Shown here: piece by piece, positions 1 through 6,772 of the stretch
Position numbering within the stretch: the stretch's first letter is position 1
Layout: each line of letters starts with the position of its first letter
Origin: Streptomyces sp. NRRL S-31
Lineage (GTDB): Bacteria > Actinomycetota > Actinomycetes > Streptomycetales > Streptomycetaceae
DNA length: 22,110 bases
Assembly (NCBI RefSeq): GCF_000718775.1
Contig: NZ_JOCB01000126.1
Location: 1-22,110, forward strand
Reading direction: 5' to 3'
Translations under genes and position numbers: made by a program
The notes under the pieces: generated by a model
Told to the model about the DNA's origin: nothing
The model's input: the letters and a program-made list of their open reading frames with translations, nothing else
Database searches by the model: none

Positions 1-48
1 GGTCGGCACCGGTCGGGGTCGGGGCGCCCGGGGGGTCGGGGCCGGGGT

Positions 49-135
49 GGTCGGGGCGCGGCAGGCGGCCCCGTTGCGGTCGGGGTGTGGCAAGCGGGAC
101 CCCAGCGGTCAGGGGCGCGGCAAGCGTCGTGGCAC
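49..135. repeat. 29-bp imperfect tandem repeat, three copies
   Basis: Three adjacent units begin at 49, 78 and 107. Each opens with GGTC(A)GGGG, followed by a GCGGCAAGCG-like block, and the unit length is exactly 29 bp. Degenerate GGTCGGGG blocks continue to the left edge of the window. The array ends two bases before the stop codon of the minus-strand hydrolase, so it forms the 3' flank of that operon. It does not encode an obvious protein repeat and is not a clean hairpin. It may be a minisatellite; no function is visible. Confidence 0.6.
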
Positions 136-137
136 GG

Positions 138-689
138 TCACGTACCCGTCTCCGCCAGCACGTCGGCGACGGTGGTGACCCGGATCAGCGGCCGGTACAG
201 CTCCATGATCTGGAGTGCCATGCGGTGGGCTTCGTCGTCCGCCCCGGCGCAGGCGTCCGCCACGACCAGCACCTCGGCACCGGCGTCCGCGGCGGCCAGG
301 GCGGTGGACAGCACACAGCAGTCGGTGCTGACGCCGGCCAGTACCAGACGGCCGGCCGGGCCGACCCGGGAGGCGAGCGCGGGGGTCCACTTGCCGAAGG
401 TGGTGGCGTCCAGGACGTGGTCCGCGAGCTCGGCGAACCCGTCGCTCAGCTCCCAGAGCGCGGCGTCCGGGGGCCGCCGGGCGAAGGGCCACCGGTCGTA
501 GTACGCGCGCCAGGCACCGGCGGGCCGCTCGGCGGCCACGAACCAAGTGAAGGTGACGCGGCCGGCGAAGGCGGGCAGCAGGCGGCGCACCCCCGCCGCC
601 GCGTCCGCGTACCGGGGTGTGGCCCAGGGGCTCGCCGGATCGGCGAAGACGCGCTGCATGTCGATGACGGCGAGGTGTCCGGCGCTCAC
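138..689 (-). CDS. Isochorismatase-family cysteine hydrolase
   Basis: This 183-aa protein has the isochorismatase-like fold. The expected Asp-Lys-Cys triad is visible: Asp10 in VIDMQ, Lys100 in FGKWTP, and Cys125 in the STDCCV motif of the nucleophile loop. The length is normal for a single-domain member. Relatives include nicotinamidases, isochorismatases, N-carbamoylsarcosine amidases and ureidoacrylate amidases, and the sequence alone does not separate these. The GTG start at 689 was chosen because the upstream permease stop overlaps it by 4 bp (GTGA), which implies translational coupling, and because the fold begins immediately. A much longer same-frame ORF upstream is a shadow of the permease. 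With a nucleobase-type permease as partner, hydrolysis of an imported N-carbamoyl or amide compound from purine, pyrimidine or hydantoin catabolism is a reasonable inference. Confidence 0.85.
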   Translation of the reverse strand: MSAGHLAVIDMQRVFADPASPWATPRYADAAAGVRRLLPAFAGRVTFTWFVAAERPAGAWRAYYDRWPFARRPPDAALWELSDGFAELADHVLDATTFGKWTPALASRVGPAGRLVLAGVSTDCCVLSTALAAADAGAEVLVVADACAGADDEAHRMALQIMELYRPLIRVTTVADVLAETGT

Positions 690-2191
690 GCGTCCGGCAC
701 CTCCCGGCCCGGCGCCGGACGGGGTGCCCGGGCCTCCTGTTCGCGCACCCGGCCCCGGCCCGGCACCAGCGTGCCGAGGAAGGCGAGCGCCAGTGCGGCC
801 AGGACACCGAGGTTGGCGTACGCCCAGGCACCGGTTCTGCCGCCGAGGCCGAGGGGCCCGAGCAGATAGCCCTGCCAGGTCAGCCAGTGCGCCGCGGTGT
901 TGGTGACCAGGCCCCAGCCGACGGCCGTGGCGGCGAGGGTGACGAGCAGCGGGAGGAGGGGGACGTCGCCGTAGCGGCCCCGCGGACGGTACAGGTCGCC
1001 CTCGTCGTAGTCGCGGCGGCGCAGGGCCAGGTCGGCGAGCATGACACCGGCCCAGGCCGCGATGGGCACGCCGAGGGTGGTGAGGAAGCCCATGAACTGG
1101 CCGAGGAAGTCGTCGGCGAAGAACACGATGTACACCGCGCCGGCGGTCATCAGGACGCCGTCGATCAGGGCGGCGAGGTAGCGGGGCACCCGCAGGCCGG
1201 TCGCGAGCAGGGCCAGGCCGGAGGAGTAGATGTCGAGGACGGCGCCGCCGACCAGCCCGAGGACGGCGACGACGGCGAACGGCACGAGGAACCAGGTCGG
1301 CAGGACCGTCGTCAGCGCGCCGATCGGGTCGACCGCGATCGCCGCGCTCAGTTCCTCGGAGGACCCGGCCAGCAGCAGGCCGGAGACCAGCAGTACCAGC
1401 GGGGCGAGGCTGGCGCCGAACGTGGTCCAGCCGACCACCCCACGACCGGCCGAGCCGCGGGGCAGGTAACGGGAGTAGTCGGCGGCGGCGTTGACCCAGC
1501 CGAGCCCGAAGCCGGTCATCATGAACACCAGCGCGCCGATGAACTGCTGCGTCGATCCCGCCGGGACGGCGTCGACCGCGCTCCAGTGGATATGGTCGGC
1601 GACGAGGGCGACATAGGCGATCGTGAGAACACCCGTGACCAGGGTGATCCAGGTCTGGAGCCGCATGATCAGGTCGAAGCCGGTCACCCCGCCGGTCACG
1701 GTCAGCGCGGCCACCACCAGGAGGGCCGCCACCTCGGTCCCGGTGCCGCCGCCCCACCCGAGGCGGCCGAAGACCGTCGCGGTGGCCATCGTGGCGAGCG
1801 CGATCAGGACGGTCTCCCAGCCGACCGTGAGCATCCAGGAGACGGCGGACGGCAGCCGGTTGCCGCGCACGCCGTACGCGGCACGGCTGAGCACCATCGT
1901 CGGGGCCGAGCCCCGCTTCCCGGCGACCGCGATGAGGCCGCACAGCAGGAATGACCCGACGATGCCGAGTACACCGGCGGCGAGGGCCTGCCGGAAGGAG
2001 ATGCCGAAGCCCAGCGCGAACGCGCCGTAACTGAGGCCGAGGACGGAGACGTTGGCCCCGAACCAGGGCCAGAACAGGGTGCGGGGGGTGCCCCGGCGCT
2101 CCGCGTCCCCGATCACGTCGAGGCCGTGCGTCTCCACCCGCAGGGGGTGGCCGGTGGACGTGCCGTCGAGAGGGTCCTGCGGATACGCCAT
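686..2191 (-). CDS. NCS1-family permease (cytosine/purine/hydantoin type)
   Basis: This 501-aa integral membrane protein has about twelve hydrophobic segments and the usual NCS1 length. Family signatures are visible near the N-terminus: FWPWFGANVSVLGLSYG at the first membrane segment, then GKRGSAPTMVLSRAAYGVRGN after the second. Members are cation symporters for cytosine, purines, allantoin, uracil or hydantoins; the exact substrate cannot be read here. The ATG at 2191 follows an AAGGGGGAAG ribosome-binding site and a near-consensus vegetative promoter about 70 bp upstream. The stop overlaps the start of the hydrolase gene (GTGA), so the two form a transport-plus-hydrolysis operon. The C-terminus (GRVREQEARAPRPAPGREVPDA) is hydrophilic and probably cytoplasmic. 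Confidence 0.9.
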   Translation of the reverse strand: MAYPQDPLDGTSTGHPLRVETHGLDVIGDAERRGTPRTLFWPWFGANVSVLGLSYGAFALGFGISFRQALAAGVLGIVGSFLLCGLIAVAGKRGSAPTMVLSRAAYGVRGNRLPSAVSWMLTVGWETVLIALATMATATVFGRLGWGGGTGTEVAALLVVAALTVTGGVTGFDLIMRLQTWITLVTGVLTIAYVALVADHIHWSAVDAVPAGSTQQFIGALVFMMTGFGLGWVNAAADYSRYLPRGSAGRGVVGWTTFGASLAPLVLLVSGLLLAGSSEELSAAIAVDPIGALTTVLPTWFLVPFAVVAVLGLVGGAVLDIYSSGLALLATGLRVPRYLAALIDGVLMTAGAVYIVFFADDFLGQFMGFLTTLGVPIAAWAGVMLADLALRRRDYDEGDLYRPRGRYGDVPLLPLLVTLAATAVGWGLVTNTAAHWLTWQGYLLGPLGLGGRTGAWAYANLGVLAALALAFLGTLVPGRGRVREQEARAPRPAPGREVPDA

Positions 2192-2263
2192 CGCCGAGCT
2201 TCCCCCTTGCTCTGCCTGCCTGCCTGTCCGATCCGATCTGATCCGGTCCGGACATGAACGATC

Positions 2264-2292
2264 ACGCTAGGTCGGCGCTCCGGGGGCGTCAA
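2264..2292 (-). promoter_or_regulatory. Vegetative (HrdB-like) promoter of the permease operon
   Basis: On the minus strand, TTGACG (2292-2287) and TAGCGT (2269-2264) are separated by exactly 17 bp, matching the streptomycete vegetative consensus. Transcription would start near 2257, giving a leader of about 65 nt before the ATG at 2191. That leader holds an imperfect inverted repeat built from GTCCGGACCGGATC and GATCGGATCGGAC, then three AGGC tetranucleotides. These could form a hairpin or an operator. Confidence 0.8.
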
Positions 2293-2316
2293 GGCGGGCC
2301 AACCACAGGCCCGTGC

Positions 2317-2340
2317 GGGGCAGCGGGGCAGCGGGGCAGC
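2317..2340. repeat. 8-bp tandem repeat GGGGCAGC x3
   Basis: Three perfect head-to-tail copies of GGGGCAGC lie just upstream of the permease promoter. The non-coding stretch 2193-2396 otherwise holds only that promoter and its leader. The array may be slippage-prone; no regulatory role can be shown. Confidence 0.7.
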
Positions 2341-2396
2341 GGTCGAGCTATTCCCGGATCGGGGTCTTCTGCCTATGTGTCGTCTCCCTCCGTGCC

Positions 2397-2549
2397 CTAG
2401 TGGGTGCCCCCGCTGGTGACCTCGTTCGTGTCCTCGTCGCCGGGGTCCTCCCCCTCCGCCTGGGAGGGAGTGGTGCGGGGCGGCTGCTCCGCGTCGGGGG
2501 CGTCGGTCTGCGGCTCGCCCTCGGCCTGGGAAGGGGTGCTCTCGCTCAT
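2397..2549 (-). CDS. Small acidic hypothetical protein (50 aa)
   Basis: Translation from the ATG at 2549 gives a 50-aa, strongly acidic, probably disordered protein starting MSESTPSQAEGEPQTD. The octapeptide TPSQAEGE occurs twice, at residues 5-12 and again near residue 27, so part of the protein arose by internal duplication. A GGGAGAA ribosome-binding site sits about 6 nt before the ATG. A longer 105-aa reading of the same frame, starting at 2714, lacks such a site and has an Arg-rich, shadow-like extension, so I prefer the short form. I do not recognise a family. It is divergent from the DUF2795 gene, with 179 bp between the two starts. Confidence 0.55.
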   Translation of the reverse strand: MSESTPSQAEGEPQTDAPDAEQPPRTTPSQAEGEDPGDEDTNEVTSGGTH

Positions 2550-2728
2550 CGGGTTCTCCCGCCCGTCCTGTGCCTGGTTCCGGAAGCCCGGGTACCCGTG
2601 CGCCGAGGGGCCCACCATCCGGAGCGGAATATCTGCATCCGCTTCCGTCGGATGGGTACCTGACCGGTTCCGGCGCAGCATGCGGCGCCGGCCGTTGACC
2701 GTGCACCATCGCACCGCCTGGAGGGACC

Positions 2729-2920
2729 ATGGCGGGTATCACCCCACCTGATCTGCAGAAAGCCCTGTCCGGCGTGGAGTACCCGGCCGATTCCGAGCAG
2801 CTTCGGAAGGTGGCCGAGAACAACCACGCCTCGAAGGAGATCACCGATCGGATCTCCCACCTCGGGAAGAAGGAGTTCCAGAACCCCGCCGAGGTCAGCA
2901 AGGCCGTCTTCAACGAGTGA
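2729..2920 (+). CDS. DUF2795 small protein
   Basis: This 63-aa protein matches the DUF2795 pattern as I know it: an N-terminal DLQKALSGVEYPADSEQL helix-turn segment, a central ASKEITDRISHL segment, and a terminal KKEFQNPAEVSKAV motif. The family consists of short, soluble, mostly actinobacterial proteins of unknown molecular function. The ATG at 2729 is preceded by GGAGGGACC, a good ribosome-binding site. The gene is monocistronic and closed by a strong hairpin terminator 17 bp after its stop. The 179-bp divergent spacer with the 50-aa gene contains two GGGTACC palindromes (around 2591 and 2655) but no promoter I would commit to. Confidence 0.85.
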   Translation: MAGITPPDLQKALSGVEYPADSEQLRKVAENNHASKEITDRISHLGKKEFQNPAEVSKAVFNE

Positions 2921-2937
2921 CGGAGACCGACACGGGT

Positions 2938-2977
2938 CGCGCGGCGGCCGGACGCCGAGGGCTCCGGCCGCCGCGCG
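2938..2977 (+). terminator. Strong hairpin terminator after the DUF2795 gene
   Basis: A perfect 15-bp stem is formed by CGCGCGGCGGCCGGA (2938-2952) and its exact reverse complement (2963-2977), with a 10-nt loop. There is no U-tract, which is normal for streptomycete terminators. Confidence 0.8.
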
Positions 2978-3361
2978 GACGTGCGCTCCCCCGCGTCCAC
3001 CGCGAACGGTTGCCCAGGCGAGAGGTGACATCAGTCACAGGCTCCTCGGCGCCCCACCATGCCGCATAGTAGACGCGACTCCCATGACATATGAGATTTG
3101 TCCGGCTTGCCGTTGACGTGCACCGCGGCCCGGGCGTCCATCGGCCGGCTTCCCGGCGTTTCGCCGTACCCCGTGTGACGCACGGCCTCCTGACGGCGTG
3201 ACAGTGAATCGCAAACATCGCGATCGTGAAGAGGACATTTCTCCGGCCGTCTGACAAGACCCGCACCGACCTACGAAGCGCGGTAGTGGAAGGGCCCTTT
3301 GCGTCCCGTGTGAGGGCGTCAGAAGAATGAGCGCTCCGCGATCACCGAGTGAGGTTGACGT
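2978..3361 (+). other. Leader/intergenic region before the CAP gene
   Basis: I see no gene in this 384-bp spacer. It is less GC-rich than its surroundings. It contains a short palindrome GTGACatcaGTCAC (about 3026-3039), an isolated TTGACG (3113-3118) without a convincing -10 partner, and the palindrome AAGGGCCCTT at about 3291-3300. I looked for an actinobacterial c-di-AMP (ydaO) riboswitch, known upstream of some cell-wall hydrolase genes, and did not find its conserved blocks. The GAGG ribosome-binding site lies about 7 nt before the ATG at 3362. Confidence 0.4.
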
Positions 3362-4228
3362 ATGGGCCAGCACCGCAAGAACAAGCACTACCGGCGGATA
3401 GTCGTGTCCGCCGTCGCCGTCGGCGCCGTGGGCGTGCCATCCGTCGCCCTGGCCTGTTCCGACTGGCCGGGCGGCACGGACACACAGTCGCAGACCGCCG
3501 CGGCGGGGGCGCCCGGGGTGCGGTGGCAGGGCGTCGCCGGGCATTACCCCAGCAACGTCCAGGAGACCGTGCCGCCGCAGCCAGCCGCACCGCAGACCGT
3601 GCCGCCGCAGACAGTTGCACCGCAGACGGTCGCGCCGTCGACCACCGCCACGGGGACCACCGCGCCGGCCGGGAAGGCCGAGAAGACCAAGAGGGTCACG
3701 GTCCACCGGACCGCGCGGACCTCCTCCCCCGGCGCTCCCCGGACCACCACGGCTCCGGCCGCCCCGGCCGCCACCCCCTCCGCTCCCGCCGCTCCCGCCT
3801 CCGTCCCGGCCTCCGCCGCGCCGAGCACTCCCGGGTCCGCCGCCCCGGCGTCCGGGGTCGCCGCCGACATCCTGAGGCTCGTCAACACCGAGCGGGGGAA
3901 GGCCGGTTGCCAGCCGCTGACCCTGAACGCGACGCTGACCAAGGCCGCGCAGGCGCACAGCGACGACATGGCCGCCCAGCGGAACATGTCGCACACCGGA
4001 TCCGACGGGTCGTCACCGGGAGACCGCATCACGCGCGCCGGTTACACCTGGAGCAGCTATGGGGAGAACGTCGCCTACGGTTACACCACGGCCGATCAGG
4101 TCATGGCGGGCTGGATGTCCAGCCCCGGCCACCGGGCCAACATCCTCAACTGCTCCTTCAAGGAGATCGGCGTCGGCCTGGCGCAGCCCGGGAGTTACTG
4201 GACCCAGGACTTCGGCACGGCACGCTGA
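3362..4228 (+). CDS. Secreted CAP-domain (SCP/PR1-like) protein
   Basis: This 288-aa protein is predicted to be exported. It has a basic N-terminus (GQHRKNKHYRR), a hydrophobic core, and an ALA cleavage site before Cys32. The lipobox fit is poor, with Ala at -3, so I favour signal peptidase I. Residues 50-165 form a Pro/Thr/Ala-rich linker with repeated PQTV units. Residues 166-288 form a bacterial YkwD-type CAP domain with His199 (AQAHSDDMA), Glu235 (YGEN) and His257 (SPGHRANIL), the typical cavity residues. CAP domains in bacteria are extracellular; their biochemical activity is mostly undefined. The gene faces the sigma-CAP fusion tail to tail with a 20-bp gap. The two CAP domains are clearly paralogous (both contain GHRANILNCSF and end in TQDFG). 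Confidence 0.88.
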   Translation: MGQHRKNKHYRRIVVSAVAVGAVGVPSVALACSDWPGGTDTQSQTAAAGAPGVRWQGVAGHYPSNVQETVPPQPAAPQTVPPQTVAPQTVAPSTTATGTTAPAGKAEKTKRVTVHRTARTSSPGAPRTTTAPAAPAATPSAPAAPASVPASAAPSTPGSAAPASGVAADILRLVNTERGKAGCQPLTLNATLTKAAQAHSDDMAAQRNMSHTGSDGSSPGDRITRAGYTWSSYGENVAYGYTTADQVMAGWMSSPGHRANILNCSFKEIGVGLAQPGSYWTQDFGTAR

Positions 4229-4347
4229 GCCCCCGGCCGGGCCGCCGTTCACCGCTCGGCGCCGAAGTCCTGGGTCCACCACGGGCCGCCCGAGCCGTTG
4301 CGCACACCCACGCCGATGTTCCTGAACGAGCAGTTGAGGATGTTGGC
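4136..4347. repeat. Inverted repeat formed by two convergent CAP-domain 3' ends
   Basis: A 20-bp sequence at 4136-4155 is exactly reverse-complementary to 4328-4347. The repeat comes from the paralogous segment RANILNCS encoded on opposite strands by the two convergent CAP-domain genes. Similarity extends imperfectly to both sides. It could hold either transcript in a fold-back structure if transcription reads through the 20-bp gap, and it could mediate inversion or gene conversion. Confidence 0.85.
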
Positions 4348-6096
4348 GCGGTGGCCCGGGCTGTTCATCCAGGAGTCCATCACCGCCTGCGGGCCCTGCT
4401 GGCCCCGGGCTATGTTCTCGCCGTACGTGGACCAGCGGTAGCCCGCCGCGGTGATGCGCTCGCCGGGGCCGTCGCCGTCCGGGTCCGTGTGGTCGAAGAA
4501 ACCGCGGGCCGCCATGTCGTCGGAGAGGCCCTGCGCGGCCCCGTCCAGCTGTCCGTCCTCGGTGACCGGACCGCACCCGGCCGCCGCCCGCTCCTTGTTC
4601 ACCAGCGCGATCACCTGCGCCACCGTGCCCGCGGGCGCCGACCGTGCCCGGGGGGTGCCGGTGGCCCGCGGGGTGTCACGGGCGGTCGGCTCCGCCTGGG
4701 GTGTGGCGGTCCGGCGCGCGGGGCGCGGGCTCTTGGCGGGGGCCGTCTCCTTCGAGTGCGACGGTGACGGTGACGGTGACGAGGGGGTGGGCGAGGGCGA
4801 CGCGGACGCCGAGGGCGACGCCGACGTCTCCTCGGCGCCGGGCCGCGCGAGATCCACGACCGGAGCGGCGGCGGTCGGCGCGGCGGTCGCCTCCGTCGTC
4901 TCCGGTCCTGAGCCGGTGCCGAGATACCAGAGTCCGCCGCCCGCCAGGCAGGCCGCCACCACGGCGCCGCCGACGGCCCGGCGCCGGACGCGCCGTCGGC
5001 GCCGGGCCTCACCGCGGGCGGTCGTACGGCGGCGGGAGGCGCGCAGCCCGGCCCCGCCCGTCGCCGGGTGCGGGCCGTCACCGTCCGCTCCCGGCCCGCC
5101 GGGGCCCCGGTCCGCGGCGGCGCCGTGGAACCGTCCCGAACCCGCGGCCGGTCCGGCCGTGCCCGACCCCTCCGCACCCGGCTCCGCCATGCCCCCTCCC
5201 GCCATGCCCGGCTCTGCCGTATCCAACTCGTCGGCAGGGCGGGGGGTTTCGGCCTGTGGCGGGAGCGGGGCGGCGGAGCCGGCCGTGGTCGGGGCCGCCG
5301 CCACCACGGACGAGCGGGTCGCCGCGAACAGTGCCGAGGAGACCGCGACCAGCGCCAGCCCGGCCAGCAGCCCCTCCGCCGGCAGCAGTCCGCTCCCCAG
5401 GCCGCCGCAGCGCGCGCAGTCGCGGGCGTGCCGGGCTGCCCGCTTGCGCCAGAGGGCGGAGGGCAGGCCGTCCCAGGAGGCGAGCACGCCCCGCAGTTCC
5501 GCGCAGGCGGGCCGGGTGTCGAGCGCCCGCACCACCAGGCGGGCCGCCTCCAGCCGCGCCTTCATCCGCTGCACCCGTACCGCCGTGTGCCGCGGCGACA
5601 CCCCGAGGGCTGTGGCGACCTCGGCCCGGGTCAGCTCACCGGCGCACTCCAGCCACCACAGCGACAGCACCTCGCGGTCGTCCGGCTCCAGCCAGCGCGT
5701 GGCGAGCGCGGTCTCCCGGCGCTGGCCGGCCAACTGGAGCCGGACGATGGTCAGGTCCACGAAGTCGGCGCCCGGGTCGGCGACGTCGGCGGCCTCCTCC
5801 ACGGCGCCCGGGACGAGCCGCCGGTCCTGCCGGTGCTCCCGCACCCGGTTCATCGCGATGGCCACGAGCCAGGAGCGGAAGCTCTCCGGGGTGCGCAGGT
5901 CGCCGAGCGAGCCGAGGGCCCGCAGCATGGTCTCCTGCACCACGTCGTCGACGTCGACGGAACCGTTCAGGGCCCGGCCCACGATGTTGTAGACCAGCGG
6001 GAGGTAGGCGCCGACCAGGGCGTCCTGGGCCGCCGGGTCTCCCGCGCGGGCGGCGTTCACCAGTCCCGCCGTGTCCACCGTGTGCTGTGTCCTCAT
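4249..6096 (-). CDS. ECF sigma factor fused to zinc anti-sigma-like motif, membrane segments and CAP domain
   Basis: This 615-aa multidomain protein begins with ECF sigma region 2 at about 10-95 (VDDVVQETMLRAL, FRSWLVAIAMNRVREHRQ) and region 4 at about 130-185 (LTRAEVATALGVSPRHTAVRVQRMKARL). A ZAS-like motif follows: Cys198, then His223-x3-Cys227-x2-Cys230, the spacing of zinc anti-sigma factors such as RsrA. Hydrophobic segments lie at about 238-258 and 374-393, separated by a Gly/Ala/Pro linker and an Arg-rich patch (352-373). A Ser-Pro linker (424-448) leads to a CAP domain (490-615) with Glu560 and His582. The first CAP histidine is replaced by Leu524. The ATG at 6096 has an AGGGAAG ribosome-binding site. 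The protein is probably a membrane-held sigma factor with an envelope-sensing or wall-binding domain. Release by proteolysis or conformational change is inference. Confidence 0.88.
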   Translation of the reverse strand: MRTQHTVDTAGLVNAARAGDPAAQDALVGAYLPLVYNIVGRALNGSVDVDDVVQETMLRALGSLGDLRTPESFRSWLVAIAMNRVREHRQDRRLVPGAVEEAADVADPGADFVDLTIVRLQLAGQRRETALATRWLEPDDREVLSLWWLECAGELTRAEVATALGVSPRHTAVRVQRMKARLEAARLVVRALDTRPACAELRGVLASWDGLPSALWRKRAARHARDCARCGGLGSGLLPAEGLLAGLALVAVSSALFAATRSSVVAAAPTTAGSAAPLPPQAETPRPADELDTAEPGMAGGGMAEPGAEGSGTAGPAAGSGRFHGAAADRGPGGPGADGDGPHPATGGAGLRASRRRTTARGEARRRRRVRRRAVGGAVVAACLAGGGLWYLGTGSGPETTEATAAPTAAAPVVDLARPGAEETSASPSASASPSPTPSSPSPSPSHSKETAPAKSPRPARRTATPQAEPTARDTPRATGTPRARSAPAGTVAQVIALVNKERAAAGCGPVTEDGQLDGAAQGLSDDMAARGFFDHTDPDGDGPGERITAAGYRWSTYGENIARGQQGPQAVMDSWMNSPGHRANILNCSFRNIGVGVRNGSGGPWWTQDFGAER

Positions 6097-6164
6097 CAGA
6101 GCTTCCCTGTCCTCGACGCCGAACGGTCCTGTCCGTCACCTGGGAGACCGCCCGGGGCGGCGCC

Positions 6165-6190
6165 GATAACAGTTCTTCGGGAAATCGTTC
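6165..6190 (-). promoter_or_regulatory. Candidate ECF-type promoter upstream of the sigma gene
   Basis: On the minus strand a GAAC element (6190-6187) is followed after 16 bp by GTTATC (6170-6165), resembling the GAAC/GTT layout of ECF-dependent promoters and about 70 bp before the sigma ATG. The leader also contains a short perfect hairpin, CCGCCCGGGGCGG (6148-6160). Autoregulation by the encoded sigma factor would fit, but the match is short and may be chance. Confidence 0.25.
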
Positions 6191-6261
6191 GAGGGGAGGC
6201 TCACGGGAGCGGTGCGGCGGTCGCAAGGGGGGAGATCACACCGGGGCGGACCGGGCGCCGT

Positions 6262-6675
6262 TCACCCGCCGTCCGGCCGCCCGTCCCGCCGGTCGATCAG
6301 CCCGTTCGCCCGGTCCACCTCGGCCATGTGCTCCTCGGCCCAGTCCCGGACCGCGGCGAGTACGAGGTCGAGCGACAGGCCGAGTTCGGTGAGCCGGTAG
6401 TGTACACCGGGCGGTACGGAGGGCTCCACCCTGCGCGCGACCAGGCCGTCGCGCACCAGACCGCGCAGCGTCGCCGAGAGCATCTTCTGCGAGATGCCCG
6501 GCATCCGGCGCAGCAGTTCGGCGAAGCGCACCTCGCCCGGGGCCGCCTCCGCCAGCACCTTCACCGCCATCGACGTCCACTTCGTACCGATGCGGTCGAG
6601 CAGTCGGCGGGTCGGGCACGCGGGGTCGAAGAGGTCGCCGCGCGCGGCGGGCACGTCCTTGGCCTGGGAGGTCAC
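6262..6675 (-). CDS. HxlR-family winged-helix regulator
   Basis: This 137-aa protein has the full HxlR layout: an N-terminal Cys20 in DPACPTRRLLDRIGTKWT, a helix-turn-helix around RFAELLRRMPGISQKMLSATLRGLVRDGLV, a wing at VHYRLTELG, and a C-terminal dimerisation helix. Family members often sense redox, electrophiles or small aromatic compounds through the conserved Cys. The GTG start at 6675 follows a modest ribosome-binding site and places the conserved N-terminus correctly. It diverges from the alpha/beta hydrolase gene with a 97-bp shared regulatory region. Regulation of that hydrolase and itself is the usual arrangement and my inference here. Confidence 0.88.
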   Translation of the reverse strand: MTSQAKDVPAARGDLFDPACPTRRLLDRIGTKWTSMAVKVLAEAAPGEVRFAELLRRMPGISQKMLSATLRGLVRDGLVARRVEPSVPPGVHYRLTELGLSLDLVLAAVRDWAEEHMAEVDRANGLIDRRDGRPDGG

Positions 6676-6772
6676 CTGTAGCTCACCAACTGACGGGAAA
6701 GTGCGGTCTGTCGGGGCCGAGACTAGTTACCTAACGTTCCCTTGTCACCATTGGTTACCCGAGGGATCGCTC
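6676..6772. promoter_or_regulatory. Divergent control region between HxlR gene and hydrolase
   Basis: This 97-bp spacer is relatively AT-rich. GTTACC occurs at 6726-6731 and 6754-6759, with a variant GTCACC between them at 6744-6749, arranged as direct repeats over 34 bp around CTAACGTTCCCTTG. The repeats are candidate HxlR binding half-sites overlapping the hydrolase promoter. I could not assign the -10/-35 boxes with confidence. Confidence 0.45.

Noticed and set aside
2650..2660. Stress-sigma (SigB-like) promoter based on GGGTAC
   Set aside because: The -10-like GGGTAC is present at 2654-2659, but no GTTT-type -35 lies at the required distance, and the motif is part of a palindrome.
3000..3361. 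c-di-AMP (ydaO-type) riboswitch upstream of the secreted CAP gene
   Set aside because: I looked because such riboswitches precede cell-wall genes in actinobacteria, but the conserved blocks are not recognisable.
4644..6392. Long plus-strand ORFs across the sigma-CAP gene
   Set aside because: They are Arg/Pro/Ala-rich mirror frames of the minus-strand sigma-CAP gene with no domain.
6494..6772. N-terminal extension of the alpha/beta hydrolase (93 codons)
   Set aside because: It overlaps the HxlR gene antisense and the divergent promoter region; the ATG at 6773 fits the family start.
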